Assembly: GCA_019321725.1 (NCBI GenBank)
Contig: CM033109.1
Span: forward strand, 24,253,548 to 24,317,547
DNA from: Paulownia fortunei
Lineage: Eukaryota > Streptophyta > Magnoliopsida > Lamiales > Paulowniaceae
DNA length: 64,000 nucleotides
Direction: 5' to 3'
Below, piece after piece: positions 16,051 through 30,154 of this stretch; positions within the stretch are counted from its first letter, which is position 1, and the number at the start of each line of letters is the position of its first letter. The notes under the pieces are model-generated. The model was not told the origin of the DNA and ran no database searches. It was given only the letters and a program-made list of their open reading frames with translations. The position numbers and the translations under genes were made by a program.

Positions 16051-19000
16051 TTAGGTAGGGGATGGTATTATGATTGAGAGAATGAGTGGGTGGGATTCAT
16101 CTGTTTTTTTGTAACCATATTACTGCATTTTGCTCAGCGGACGAGGGGGGCGAGATATTAAAATGCTTTGGAAGTGAGAGCAACAATATAAGCCCTAATT
16201 CTAGAGAGAGAAAATCAAAGGAATTTTTTGGCTTGAGATTGCATAATCATATTTGATTAATTATTGGTCCACTTAATATGTGGATGGAATAATTAAGAGT
16301 TGTTAGTGAATATAAACAATTATATTTTGATTAGTGTTTTATTTTAAATCATCGGCTTGATCAATTATTTAAAAAGTATTATCATTGTGCCATTGAATTT
16401 ACAACAAGTGTGCAGTACAAATATGTTTTATAGGCAACTATTTCATTTGGAACTTCGAACTAATACATCACTTTTATTATGTGGAATAAATTAGCAAAAG
16501 AAAATTAAGAGTTCGTTTATAAGTATTTTTTTCATTTTTTACTATTTAAAACTTTAAAAATGCATTTGTTTTACTTATTTTCATCAATAATACGATTTAT
16601 TTTTATATTTAAAATTTATTTTCAAACATACTATTATTTCTGGTATTTTCATACACCTATTAAACTCATTTTCAAACTTATTAATATTTTATATCTTTTT
16701 ATGCAAAAGAACACCGTAAAATAAATAATTTTTTATTTCCAAATCTATATAGTTTATATAAAAATATATTTTAATTTTTACATAAAGATTTAATGAAAAT
16801 ATTTTTACCCCTGAAAATGCTGAAAATATTTTCAAATGGAATCTTAGTTTTAGCAACTATGAGAGACGTATAATGATTTCTATATGTCAGTGTTATGACT
16901 ACAAACATATATGTAAGAATTATGAATTGGCAAGTGAAATTTTACTAAAGTAGCAAAATTGAGTCTTCGATTCTAATTCCAAAATTTTCATTGAAATCTC
17001 ATATCCCGTCTTCTTCAATATAATTAATAATAATAATAATAATTGCTACGTATTTTAAGAATTTTTTGAAATATAAATATGATGAATGATACGGATATAT
17101 ATTTTCCTAAAAAAATACTAAAATTTTATGGAAGTGAATGTAATTTGTGTGGAACTGACTTTAAGCACAAAAGACGATATCTACTTTATAAATCAGCATA
17201 AAATGTCCCATAATACGTCAAATAGCAAGAATTGAGCAGACATGACGGATGAGACGCAACTGCAAAGAATTGTAAAGATTTGACAGCAGACACACTCACA
17301 CGTGATATGTTACACAATATTACTTATTCTTGTAAAAGTTATTATTATTCTTATAATAAAATAATTAATTATATTATTATATCTAGATACTAATAATAAA
17401 TTCAATATTAACGTCTCTATATATAGATCGAGATAAATAATTCATATGTCTTACGAAATTTAAATTCAATATATTGTATTTGTAGAATATTTGTTTGAAT
17501 AAAAGTATTTCATCGAATAAGATCAAAAAATACCGGTGTAAAAACTTTTTTAATAACATAATTATTAAACTTTACACGAATTTATACTATATCCATCTCA
17601 AGGTAATTCTTTTTTAGTATTGTTAGTCAGTTAATTTGATTATTTTTTTAGTATTATAATGAATAATTTAATTATCTAAAATTTTAAAGTATTGGATAAT
17701 GTCAAATAGTAGACTCATATATCAGCTAATTAAATCAATTTATTTATATCACATAATAGTAAATACAAAATTCATTTTTATTGTCGAAGAAATTGCTAAG
17801 TCTACATATGATCCCGACACCTGTTATTTACTCATTAAATTCCATTTAATCAAACTATAAAGAAAGCGACACCACATCAACAAAATCAGAAACTAAATGA
17901 TGTCTAATGCAACTAACAAAATCAATGCACTACTGTGAGTGTGAGTGCTACTTAAGATTCTTCACCATTGGACAATAATGTGGTGAGATATTTGGCATAC
18001 GAAGGTCAACTTTTTATGACTTTTTTTTATTTATTTTTAACGATTCTGCGTATGGAATACAAATAAATTATTAAGAATATTGGGTTTTTGAAATAAAAAT
18101 TCTTTTATACTCAAATTAAAATTAAAGTAAGTAAAAATATAAAATAAAAAGATATAAAATACCAAAATAATGACCTCAAAATTAAGGATTGTATTATGGT
18201 TTGATTTGGTGTATGGTCGTCTGGGCACTATTAGTCTATGGATTTGGATCATTCTACTTGAGTCTTTTGAACTTAATTTTTGGGTCAATGTATGTTTTAT
18301 TTAAGTGGTAAAATTGAGGTTTTGAATATGTTTCATCAAAAATTTTGAATTCGAATTCTAAAGTTGGATATTAATATGCTTTTATAGTATTTTCTTCCAG
18401 TAAATGAATGTCAGTATGCTTTATTAAGATTATCAACTCTACTTAATTAGTTTTTAATATGTTAATTCGAATAATGCACTGGATGAGTCCCCCTAACACA
18501 AAAAACATTTTCCGTTATATTTAATGCCATACAATTCTTACTTTTTATTGTCAAAGAGTTTGTTTGTTTTAGTTAGAAGTAATAATGCTTTTTTTTTCTC
18601 TTAGAAAGTGCTTTGAAATGTTTTTTTTTTTTTTTTTTTTTAAGTTTAATGAACTTTGTATCTTGATTTATGCTCTTAATAAGTCTCATCAAACTAAAGT
18701 TATGTTTTTTTTTAATTATTATTTATATTTAAGTATTCAGAGCTTACGTTTTAACTAAGTATTGAAGATGAATGTCCACTTTCAAGGGCACCGTGATATT
18801 ATAGTGTACTCGCACCCACATTAAACACGCGACTCGTTCTGTTTCCTACTAGGAATAGTATAACACAGAAATTCATTGTTAACTCATTTAATCTTATTAA
18901 ATCTTTTGGAAGATTTGAACCATCGTCACTCACATTTGTACCAAAACAATTTTCACTGCGTCAGTTATTGTGGGTAACTAAAGTTATCTTTCCACTTCTC

Positions 19001-19950
19001 CTTCATGGGTTCGATTTAAATCTGTCGTGACATATATAACATTTCTAATATTACTCGTTAATTATGGTAGATCAGAACTTAATCCACTAACAACCACGTT
19101 TTCTAATTATTTGTGTCAAAGTTGTGTACATTTGATGCATATTAATCTATGTAATGGAAATTGATACACTATTGCAATGTAGAATTTTTAATGAGAGTTC
19201 AATTACTATTTTATTTATTAAAATGTTCTTGAAAGTCTACAAGCGTACTTCTAAATTCTATAGTTATGTTTTTAGTACAAAACATTCTATAATTTTTTAA
19301 TGAAAGTATATAAATTCACCATCACACTTTTTAATTCATCAATTAAGATGCTATTCAAGTTATCAAATTTGAAAAAGGAATTAAGTTAATCGGTATTTAA
19401 CTCAAAATCGATCACTATAAATTTATTTGAACATAGTTCATTAAGTATAATAAATCAAATTTGAATATTTTTTTTATTCGATAAGATTTAAAATTTAACT
19501 CAATTTTGACTTAATTAGTTAAAAATTTAAAAAATATTTATAAAATTTATTATGATACTCAAACTCAACTCATGTTCACCTCGAATTCATTTGAAAGTAA
19601 TTAAAACTCAAAAATAATTTCAAGTTAGATAAAAAAATTGAACTAAGCTTAAATGATATTTTATACTACTCGACTCAATTTTTTTATATTCCATAAATAA
19701 TATAATTTTTGTGGTCTTCTTGTCATATCCCTATAAATTTGATATTTACACATTATTTATGATTATGAATACACATCAAATATTTATTAATGTATAACTT
19801 AAAAAAAAGAAATTAGACAAATATTGATGTACAATTTTTTTATTAGAGCACATGTAGGATTTGTTAAAATTTAAAGGGGTGCAATAACTATTCAATATAA
19901 AATAGGGGTGTCTACGTAATTTTCTAACCTTCAGAGGATAATTTCCGCAA
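16051..19950. other. Gene-poor AT-rich region upstream of YABBY2
   Basis: The first kilobase or so is the expected YABBY2 promoter region. The rest is AT-rich with T and A homopolymers (for example about 18620-18642) and remnants of dispersed repeats. No exon chain or RNA gene was recognised. Confidence 0.55.
19440..19690. repeat. Dispersed repeat fragment related to 31980-32250
   Basis: The stretch contains caaatttgaatattttt, then ttattcgataaga, then 'actcaaactcaactc'-like blocks. The same order and near-identical wording recur at about 32019-32160. It is an old copy of a dispersed element. Its ends are not clear. Confidence 0.5.
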
Positions 19951-20054
19951 AGATCAAAATAGAAGCCCTTCAGAGAAACCCCAGCTATTTAACGCGCCTC
20001 CTCGTCTCAAGATTCTTGGGTATAGCGTCTCTAGACCGAGCTAAGCGTTCGGAA

Positions 20055-23000
20055 ATGGAGGTTTTCTCCGGTGAGAGACTGAAGAAAGAAAGAGCTTGAA
20101 GCGGCGTTTGATGGAAAGATGTGGAAATGAAAAAAAAACCTGAATGATGGGGTTTTGAAATTTTAGTACCAACGTGATGGTTTAATGTGTAGTTTTCAAT
20201 CTGAATTTCTGTTACTTCGCTGCTCGCTCTTTCTTCGTTTCTCTCTCTTCTCTGGGCCTTCAGGTATCCGAACGCCACCCTCCGGACCTGATGATGATGT
20301 TGCTCTGAAGGGTCGGTGATTTTGTGTTCTTTCTTTATCATGGCTTTGAATTGGATTTTTTTTATATTTCTTATTATTGAAATATTTTTCGTCTCTCTAT
20401 TTTTTCTTTTGCTTAGTTTTTTTTTGTAAGATCTGTGTTCCAAAATTTTTGGGTCCTTCTTTGTTAAGGGTTGATGTTTTTCATTTTTTCCTTTTTATTA
20501 TTATATTATTTATTTATCAAGGCTTTGTATTAGAAATTTTGTGATTGATTTTCTTTATTATTGTTAGTATTTTCGTTTCGTTATCTTTTCTTTATTGGTT
20601 TTCTGGATCCTTCTTAAATGCTCCCCTCCATCCCAAAATTAAAGTTTCTATTTGATGAGAGTTTGAAATTAAAAGTACGCGGGACCATGTCGAGAAATAG
20701 AGTTTTATTTTGGGATATTTCAAAAAGGAATAGGATAGATGAAATTGGGAGGCAGTATGAAGTAAGTTCTGTGTTCTGCTTGCATTGTTTAAAGTAGCCT
20801 TAAACTGTATTATTCTTGTTTTGTATGATTAGTTTTCAATTTGGAATGATGCAGACGGAAGTAGTGCTGAGAGCGCGAGGGATGAATTATTAGTGGAAGA
20901 TGAAAATGTGAAGTGAAATTCTAGGGAAAGCAATAATTCATTGCTCAAAATGTGAATCTTGTGTGTGTTCTGCCACTTTTGCATGAGGTAGTATTGCTTT
21001 TCCTGCATAAGATTTTTTTGTTTGAGTTGGTGATTGAATTCTCCTCTAATCAAAAGTATATTGTTCTTGCTTCTCTACAATCTTTGTTAAATAGTTTGCC
21101 ATATTGATAACTGCCATGTTCACGGGCTCGAAAGCTGTTCAATTTACGGACTCGATAGCTGTTCAATTTAATTTTTAGGGGTATTTAGATGTACTTTGCT
21201 CTGGTCGTGTTAGTTTTTCAATTGTTTTTGTTGTGGTTATTTGTCTTTGTTTAATTGTGAGATTATCTATTTTGGAATGATCAATAAGCTTTTTTATCAT
21301 AATATTGTTATAAAAAATCTCAAAATATTGTCCAATGAAAATGGATTATCAAAATATAGGAAAACATTAAGGGCCAAAACGAATTCTGGTAAGAAAAGCT
21401 AACATTTCTGAAAAAAAAAATTAATAATTGGAAAGGAAACGTTATAGACAATAACATTTTCTTCCGTTTTTTAATAATTTCATTAGAATTTGTTATACAC
21501 TCTACCAGATTCTAATGATTTTTCTTTTTGTAATATTTTTTGTGAAAGGGCATAATGAATTCATTTGTGAATTCGTTGTACCCTTTAATGAATATCCATT
21601 TTTTATTTGTATGTATGTATATCTATAATGTATATATGTGCATATATATTTTTTTATATTTACATGAATATTTTTACACCCTCTAATGAATTGTAATGAA
21701 CTTTTTTTTTTATAATTTCATTAGAATTTGTTCCATTGTAATGGTTTTATAACTAATATGTATATACATATATTAATGAAAAAAAAATTATTAAAAAAAA
21801 GAGCTGTTGTGGCACATCCTTTTGTCACATTATAAGCTGACTTGGCTTTATTATTTGTTCAAAAAATTATTATTTTTTCTTTTTAAACGCAACTCCGGAT
21901 TATTTTTCTTCCGCATCATTTTTCCTCATCAGGATATATTATAAATATATTAATAAAAAGAACTGAGGAAGAAAAATGAAGAAGAGCTGCATTTAAAAAG
22001 GAAAAAAGAGTAATTTTTGGAGCAAATAATAAAGTCGGGTCAAACGGCTTGAACAACTTTGCATGTCACAAAAGGCTGTGCCACAACACAGCTACCTCAG
22101 CTCTTTTTTTTAATAAAGTTTTTTTATTAATATATATATATATATATATAAATAAATTATATATACATTATAAATATATATACATATTAGTTATAAAAAA
22201 AAGTCATCACAATTCGTTAGTGTAATTTTTTTATGTAAATATATAAAATTATCGATATATATGCACATATATATATATATATTATAGATATATATACTTT
22301 ATAGATATATATACATATATATAAAAAATGTGTATTCATTAAAGGTATAACAAATTCATTTGTGAATTCGTTATGTCCTTTAACGAATTCAGAAAAATTA
22401 TTAAAAGAAAATGGAAGAAAACGTTATTGCCTATAACGTTTTCTTCCCAATTATTATTATTTTTTTTTTTACAGAAAACATTAGCAAGCTTAATGTTTTC
22501 TTATCACAATTCGTTTCGACCCCTAACGTTTCCTATATTTTGGTAACCTTTTTCATTGGACGGTATTTTGATTTTTTTTAATAATATTTAGATGAAAAAA
22601 GCCTCAATAAACTTGTGCTGAGTCTGCTGGTGCCACGCCGAAAAGGACATCTGTCAAGGGATGCCAATGTTGTAATATTATCGGTGAGAGTATTGTCGAT
22701 GCTTTTGGAGTTAAATGAAGTTACTTAAATCCCTTTTTGGCTGAATTCTTCTGTTCTGTCCAGGCAACTTATGGGTTGGCAGAGAAAATATGCAAAAAGG
22801 TCTGTTATCCCAGAGCTGGTTTTCTTGTTTTTCTTCTTGTTTTCATGAGTTATGAAATGTCTAATAGACATTGGTGAGACAATATTTCTTGATTGGTGGA
22901 CTCTCTGCTCTTTCCTTTATGTATTATATTTGGTATTATGGAATTTAAATGTTCTTGTAATCTTTCCTTGGTAAAGGATTATTTAACTTAAGAACTAAAA

Positions 23001-23081
23001 AGTTTGAAATAATATTTCCCGTCATGAATGGCTTTTCCTGTCTAGGAGAGGATAGAAGGAAAAGTAATGACCAAACTCTAG
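20055..23081 (+). CDS. Tentative five-exon gene for a 68-residue protein of unknown function
   Basis: I do not recognise this gene. A chain of short exons joins in frame with GT-AG splices: 20055-20070, 20855-20912, 22623-22683, 22764-22799 and 23046-23081. It runs from an ATG (MEVFS) to TAG and gives 68 residues: an acidic N-terminal third (SSAESARDELLVEDENV), a basic patch (PRRKGHLSR), then a possibly helical end (YGLAEKICKK). The GC-richer stretch just upstream looks like a 5' leader. The second intron carries the 1.3 kb palindrome, and the acceptor of exon 3 lies just beyond its right edge. The third acceptor (gtgctgag) is weak, so the join could be wrong. The whole may instead be a non-coding transcript or a gene with further exons to about 26150. 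Confidence 0.28.
21288..22602. mobile_element. 1.3 kb palindromic foldback (MITE-like) transposable element
   Basis: Almost the whole interval is an imperfect inverted repeat with arms of about 640 bases and a centre near 21945. The ends are GCTTTTTT and its complement AAAAAAGC. Matching inner blocks include gtccaatgaaaa, caaaatatagga, aaacgttata(g/t)(g/a)caataac and tgtggcaca. The flanks ATCAATAA (21280-21287) and CTCAATAA (22603-22610) agree at seven of eight bases, which fits an 8-bp target-site duplication as made by hAT elements. No transposase is encoded, so the element would be non-autonomous. Long arms also occur in Mutator-type foldbacks, so the superfamily is uncertain. The palindrome itself is clear. 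Confidence 0.85.
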
Positions 23082-25640
23082 CAAAGTCAAAAGTAAAGGC
23101 CTGTTTTAAAGACATTTGAAGTGTCTGAAATCTGTAAAATGTTTATAAATTGCAAGTAGTATTGACATTAAGGAACCTTTAATGAGCTAGGTTAGAAATA
23201 GGACTTAGTGGGGCTACTATGAGTTTAATGCAGTAAAAATGAACAAATTATACCTGACAGCTAGTGTAATACCTCATGTGGCTTTTTCCCTCTTGGTTGC
23301 AGTGAGTTAGAGTCGTAGACTTAGAAGTGATGTACAGCTAAGTTTTGGTTTTAAAGCTCTGGTGATTTATGTAGTAGTGAAGTTTGACTTGAATTGCATA
23401 TCTAATTAGTTTGGTAATTAGATTAAATATGAATTTGAAGAAAGAAATTATTACTAGTCAGTTTTTCAGGCTGCTTTAAGTGCTATTAACAGTAGTTACA
23501 TTACATATTTTGGAGAATTTTTCATAGAAGAGAGAAAGAGAGGAGGAAAGAAGAGAATTGATCTTCACCTTTGCAAGTAATTAAGAAAATTCACACCATA
23601 TAATATCGTCATTTTCTGAGCATCAATTTGGAATTGAAAGAATGAGATGCTAGATATAGTGATGTTTTTAGGACAGATGGCATAAAATTCTGGGAACTAA
23701 AAATTGTAGAGTAACTCACTTATCTATTTCCAAAGACTGCCTAAAATTCTAATAAAGTGGGACTTCATTAAATAACTAATTTAGGGCCCTAACGACTAGT
23801 CACTAAAGCACCTATGTCTGGTCATTATAAAGAACAAATATCCACTCCAAAACATAGCTGAATATAATATAATCTTCTAGATGTTTATGAACATAAAAGA
23901 ACAGATCATCAAGTGTACTTTTATATTTGGCCACATAATACTTTTGTCTGAGTCGTACATGGATATGTTTTGCATGAATAAGTGGGATTTGTAGGGTTTC
24001 GAATTGAAAACTAGATTAACCAGTAAGCCTACTGGAAAATGAGGTATAGTTTCTTTTCATACCTGGAAGTTGGGTGGCATTTGTGGGCCTAGTCATGGAC
24101 TTGTGTAAGTGAGCTGGACAAAGTGCCATACACTTTAATTGGGAGCCTCCTTTTTAAATTTTAAGTGCCAGTTCTAGAATCCAATACCACCTGATATTTT
24201 GATCGTTCATTATATATTTTGATGCGACTAAATTGGAGAGGCCCTTATAGTTCCACGTCTTGTTGTCCCACTTTTGCTTTTTGTGCTTTGAGGTGCCAAT
24301 CATTGACTAAGATTTTTAGTTTTAAGTTGTGATTTGGGTTGATTGTTTCTAGGCCGGGTGGAAAGATTGGACCACACAGCACTTCTGTCCTACAACTTTG
24401 AGATCACATTGGCTGGCCTATTTGTAAGCCTAGAGCTTGACAGCCAACTTTACCATATAGACATTGCAGGATAAAGAAATTCTGATCTTTCTGTTTTGTT
24501 CTATCTTTCTTCTTTTGCCACGTTATGTATCAGAACCTCTCTATCCGCATTGATTGCCCCTCGCAAAAATGAAAATCATTCGAGAGACTAGCAAAAGGTT
24601 GAGCTTTGTGTTTTATCTTCAGAAGCAAAAAGGTTCTGCTAAACACACCAAACTTGATCTGAGCAGGTGTTGTGCATGTTTACATTGACATGCTATGGTT
24701 TGACTCAATTTATCAACATTTGCGCTAGTCGTAAATCATGTTAACTTACAAGAGTTCAATGATTGATAATGACATTTTTGAGTGATCTTGCTTGAGTTTG
24801 CATTTGGAACGATAAATTCAGCAGGACTTCTGGTGTCAATATCCGCTCCATGTTATGTGCTCATTAATTGTGGCAGACAGGCAAGTTAAATTTTGCTTGG
24901 AAAGCAAAAACCGTAGTGCGCTTGTTTTATTCTTCATTTCTGGACTGAACAAGATATTCCCTCTGGAATAGATTCTTTACTCAGATTTCTGGGGAATGTG
25001 CTTTGTAATAGATAGGGGCAACATCCCATGTTCTAGATTTTGCACATTGACTGGATTTATGGACTTTTTCTAAATTTCATCAGGCTAATTCTGGCCTAAT
25101 GCTCCATTAGCAAGTCATTCCGCATTTTTGGTCTGCAGCCTCTCTCTTCCTGAAAAAAGAATCAAGGCACTGCTGTTGACCTACACATACAACAGTAGAA
25201 TAACTCCAGCAATCCTCAAAGCTCCACATATGAGACTATGATGATTTTGTATGATCCATGTAATTTTTTAACTTTACTTTTGCCTTCAACTGTCAGGTTA
25301 CTTCAAGAAAGTCCCTAAGACCCTTCCAGACTTCTAACTTAGAGATTAAGCCTATGAGTTTTCTATTTAATTTTTCATTTCTCACAGCAGTAAATATACC
25401 TTTCCTGGAACAGTAGATGAGCTATTTTTTGAATGACAAAGTTGAGATCTTAAAAGAAACTTCGTTTCTGTACATTCACTGCAAACCTTTGACACTGTTA
25501 GAGATCAGCAGTACTGTGAGCCTGCTTGAGTGTCCAAAAATATATGTTCCACGCTCGTGATCAAGAAACAAGTCGACCTGGCACAATAGTAAACTCACAT
25601 GGGAGTATACGCCTTCTGGATTCATGATGAAGGCTTGCAC

Positions 25641-25710
25641 GATATTATTTCGGGTACAGACCCGATGGGTCTTGGTCGGGTCGATATTACTTTGGGTGCA
25701 GACTTGATGG
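25641..25710. repeat. Degenerate 42-bp tandem duplication
   Basis: GATATTATTTCGGGTACAGA at 25641 recurs as GATATTACTTTGGGTGCAGA at 25683, each followed by (c/t)(c/t)(c/t)gatgg. The offset is 42 bases. Confidence 0.7.
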
Positions 25711-26283
25711 CAATCATTCAGTTTGAAGCAACAGATATGGAATGGGCCTGAGATTTGCAAATGTGCCCGGTTGATGGGCTTCCTGCTCGCAGAAATTGAT
25801 CATAGTTGAAACACAAATTTACACGGATATAGAGTTCAAGTTTTCCGTGGTAGTAACTGGCCCAACGCATTGTACTTGGTGTTCCCTCGAAAAATAAGAC
25901 GAGAATGTTGTGTTTTCAACATTACAAAGAACCCTGAATGGGGAATATCGCCCAGTGTGTGTAATGTACCTTGATCTTTTTGTTTTTATCTCCATTTTTA
26001 ACCTGTTTTAGACAAGAATTACCACTTCTTCCAGCTGGGATGGCGGGTCCAAATGTTTCAGTTCTTGGAATTTCCTACCCTTGGAAGTCTTTTCGGTCCG
26101 CAGGTTTCTTTTTTGCCCTCCTCTTGAGCAACATTATGTAAGGTAGCTCAGCCTAAAGTTCCTACATTCTTTGACATCTCTTTATTATTGAGTTATATTG
26201 GATTTAAATTCAATAAATTAAAACTGAAATTTCTGCAACGGGTTGGCCGAGCTCTCGCATTTTGTGGATATAGAGATAGGAGG

Positions 26284-26316
<33 letters not shown>

Positions 26317-26328
26317 ATATATATGTAT
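26284..26328. repeat. (TA)n microsatellite
   Basis: A TA run of about 45 bases with one interruption. Confidence 0.9.
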
Positions 26329-26951
26329 AGCTTGACTTGGATGGAATAGGTGTTGGCCTAACAGTAAACTTTCTAGTCTAAATTTCCTGCAAAATGTATA
26401 CAAGTCTTGTGTTATTATAACCTCTTAATATATCATATTTTTCAATAAATTCATTTTCTATTCATTTTTCTAAAATACTTTCCCAAAAAACCCAAAATAC
26501 ATCCAAAGATGTGTTTCTTAACAAAATCAATCAGAAGACATAAATGACAAGATTATTCTTAATAATTGAATGAAAGAGTTTCTTTATCCAAATAAATAGA
26601 AACTTAAATTGAATATTACATAAATTTTCTATACACATCATACAACCTCAAAAGCTAATAAATCGTTTCTTTTAAGCTTAGCTAAACCTCTATAGCTCAT
26701 GTTTGTATTTACATAGTTAAATTGATTCTAATATAGACTCAAGATTTCTATAATAAAACTTATCATATATAAATAACAAAGTAAATTAAATTGCTATAGT
26801 AACTTAGTTGAAGGACAAGATAGAGAACTTGTTAACTTGTTCAAAACAAAGAATAGTTGGATTATCTGTTCTAGTCTTTTAAGATTAGTGTTAATTTTAG
26901 CAGTCTTAGTATCTCATAAAATTCATCACTACCATAATGGCAAGAGTAGCC

Positions 26952-26959
26952 CTATAAAA
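26952..26959 (+). promoter_or_regulatory. Probable TATA box of the strictosidine synthase-like gene
   Basis: CTATAAAA lies about 280 bases upstream of the predicted start codon and is followed by a CT/CA-rich leader (about 26980-27010), which is typical of plant 5' UTRs. It is supported by motif and position only. Confidence 0.55.
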
Positions 26960-27234
26960 CATTTATTAATCCCCGTCTCTCTCTCACACACAGTGACACA
27001 CACACATCACTCAAAAGATATTGTTTACTGTACTGATTGGCAGTAGGCAGCTGGTAGTTGGCCTGCAATAGACGCCAAATTAATTTGTGGGGGTCTCCCT
27101 CTTCTCTAACTAGGCACTGCGAGTTAGGTAATAAACGTTTATTACAGTCCCTCACGGAAACCGCATGCATATCCACTCATAATCCAGAAAACCAAAAACT
27201 CCGCAACGCCCAACAATCTTTGTATTTGCCGGCG

Positions 27235-30122
27235 ATGACACCCGCCGGAATATTCGCCGGTGTATGCCTCCTGTTGGCGGTGTACTGCGCCGTGGACCCG
27301 TTCAATCACTCTGCGATATCCGGGTTCCCGGACTTCGAGGCGGTTAAGGTGGAAATGCCTGCATGGTCCGCCATTCCAGTTGAGAGAGACCAGGAAAACC
27401 TGCTCCAGAAATCGGAAATCAAGTTCTTGAATCAAGTGCAAGGCCCGAGAGCATGGCCTTCGATCCGATGGGCCGCGGCCCCTATTCTGGGGTCGCTGAT
27501 GGGAGGATTGTCTTCTGGGATGGCCAGAAGTGGACTGATTTCGCTTACACTTCAGCTAATCGGTGAGTCTAAAGGGATGTTTTCTGTGTTTTGCTTTTTA
27601 ATTCAAGTCTTGGAACTGCGGTTTGTGTATATTTTACTGCCTCGTATTTGGCGGATGTTGTTAAAAAAAAACCATACTCGTCTGTTTATTTGTTTGGTTT
27701 AAAGTTTCATTGTATGTCTGTTTCATTAAATATTTGCCCCGTGCTTTTGATCTACATTATAGTTTTACTTTAGTTTGTATCTGTGATCTTAGGCATCTTG
27801 AACTACTTCATTGTTTGAAAGAATTCTCGACGTGTTTTAATTGTGGCTTTGGGATTCTGAGTTATGAGAACATGGGCTTTGATTACTGTATCCCAACTGC
27901 ACATAAATATCTGCTATAGGACGTCTATGTTTGCCTTGTCTTCTTTATTGCCACTAGTTTTTATGTACCCCTTTATCCCACAACCTTAAGTTTATTGACC
28001 TTATACTGCCATTTGTCTTCTGTTAGGAGCTCTTACCTAATTTTTGTATCATAGGTTATTGAGCTCTTTCTTGCATATTGTTAGTACGCTTTATGCGAAC
28101 TCGAAAACCTTAGTAAGATCAATATCCGGTACTGAAGATTGCGGTGTTGTTAATATGGGTTTGGCGCTACTTCACTCATTACCACACAATTCAGGCAGGT
28201 TACGTATGGGTAAGATTTTGGTTCTTTTTCTATCGTTTCCAGGTGAAGCGCTTATAGTGCTTGGCCTATTTAGTAAGAGGAATTTTCTTACACATGAAAA
28301 GCATGCTGAAAATCTAATTTCATCTTGACCGTAAGTATGAAATGCCACTCAAATACGGATGTAGGAGACAACATTAGGATGTAGCTTTTTTAGCTAGAAA
28401 CGTGTAGAGCATCTTAAGGTAGTCCTTGAGTACAATCTTTTGATCATATTACTGTGGGCTCTGCCCAGGTGCATGTCATGTAAAAGGCAAAGCTGCAAAA
28501 GTACATTGTCAGTAGGATAATTTTAAAACTACTTATAGGTCCAGTTGCGCATTTTTGGGGTTGAGATGGCATGAAGAAATTTTTTTGTGTTTTGGATCAC
28601 ATGCACTATCAAGTAGGTGGAATCCATATAATTTAATGTAGAATCTGGAAGGAGGAACCAGTTTTTCTTTCCAGTTGCTCTGTTTGTCAGGTTTCTGAAA
28701 ACAATTTCCTGCTTGTATGGTCAGAAGTCACCGACAATTCTTTGGAGCGAATCTTCTCCCTTAATTGAAATTTTTTTAGGTTCTCAGAGAGCAGTGAATG
28801 AAAAACATTGTTTCGAGCAAGCGGAGATGGAAATCCATCATCAGATGAAATGTTTTTGAAGTATTATTCCAAAGGAATTTGCTGACGATGGATGTCTTGT
28901 CTAATGATTGCTTTTGAATCTTTATGAGTATATGATGTGCATATCTACATGTCTAATCTTGTGTTTTGTTTCTTGTTTGCTTTGTGCAATTTAAGGCATT
29001 GATATATTTGTAAGGGGGATGTTTCTATAACTTCCTTGTTTCCATTTTCCTTTTGCTTCTGAGAGGGCCTCTTGTGGATTGTTCTTTCAGCATCGCTTCA
29101 TAATCATCTTGTTCTGTCTACTTTTGCTTTGAAAATTTAGAAGTAATTTTTTGAATATTAATGCAATGGATGGACCCTAATGAATTGCTCATGTTTATTG
29201 GTCATGGTTTGAGAAAGAAAATGGAACTACATTCCGTTTAAGCATATTTCCTCACTCATATTGGTCGTTGTTTCAGGTCAGGCCTATGTGATCCAAAACC
29301 ATCCCCCATGAGCTACTTGAAGAATGAGCACATCTGTGGCAGGCCGTTGGGGCTAAGATTTGACAAAAGAACTGGTGATTTGTACATCGCAGATGCGTAT
29401 TTTGGGTTGATGAAGGTTGGGCCTGAAGGTGGTTTGGCAACATCACTGGCTACTGAGGCTGAAGGAGTTCCTCTGGGATTTACGAATGACTTAGACATTG
29501 ATGACAAAGGGAATATTTATTTCACTGATAGCAGCACCAAGTACCAAAGAAGGTAGGTAAATTTATGCTAATTTTCAAAACAGTATTTTGCATTCTGTGG
29601 AGGGAACAATGAGAGATAGATATATTACCTTCTTTTTTTGTTGAGAGTTTCAAGAGATGAATTTATTAAGAATATCTTATAACTTAAGATCTGAGGTTGA
29701 TAACCTAACTACTTATTTCCACTATATAAATGATGTCAGGCTTCATGCCTGATGCTATTGCATATCAGCATCTGTAGTCTCAGATATTACTTGTTTCAGG
29801 AACTTTCTCCAGTTAGTTTTCTCTGGAGAAGATAGTGGAAGAGTGCTGAAACACAATCCAAACACAAAAGAAACCACTGTTCTCGTTCGAAATCTTCAAT
29901 TCCCAATGGTCTTTCCCTAAGTAAGGATGGTTCATTCTTTGTGTTCTGCGAGGGTTCAATTGGCAGGTATGTCCATATTTTCATCCTAAATTTGCTTGAG
30001 TTATCCTGCTATCCGGAGGACCCAACGCTTGGTAATTCATTCAGGCTAGTTTATTGTCTATCAAAAATGTGATAGCTTAAGGATAGCATGCCAAAGGGGA
30101 TTAAGAAATGAACAGGGAATTC

Positions 30123-30154
<32 letters not shown>

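Larger units (their letters stand above)
23082..26950. other. No recognised gene; possibly transcribed region
   Basis: Base composition is less AT-rich than the flanking intergenic DNA and T-rich on the plus strand, like introns or untranslated exons. I could not assemble a coding chain. A degenerate 42-bp tandem duplication starts at 25641. The region could be the 3' part of the tentative gene at 20055 or a non-coding RNA, but nothing in it proves transcription. Confidence 0.4.

Noticed and set aside
19005..19035. tRNA-like B-box word (gggttcgattt)
   Set aside because: No A box at the right distance and no cloverleaf could be drawn.
19985..20443. Minus-strand frame of 152 codons
   Set aside because: It has no family motif and a lysine/arginine-rich composition, and it lies opposite what looks like a plus-strand leader. 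It is probably a chance frame.
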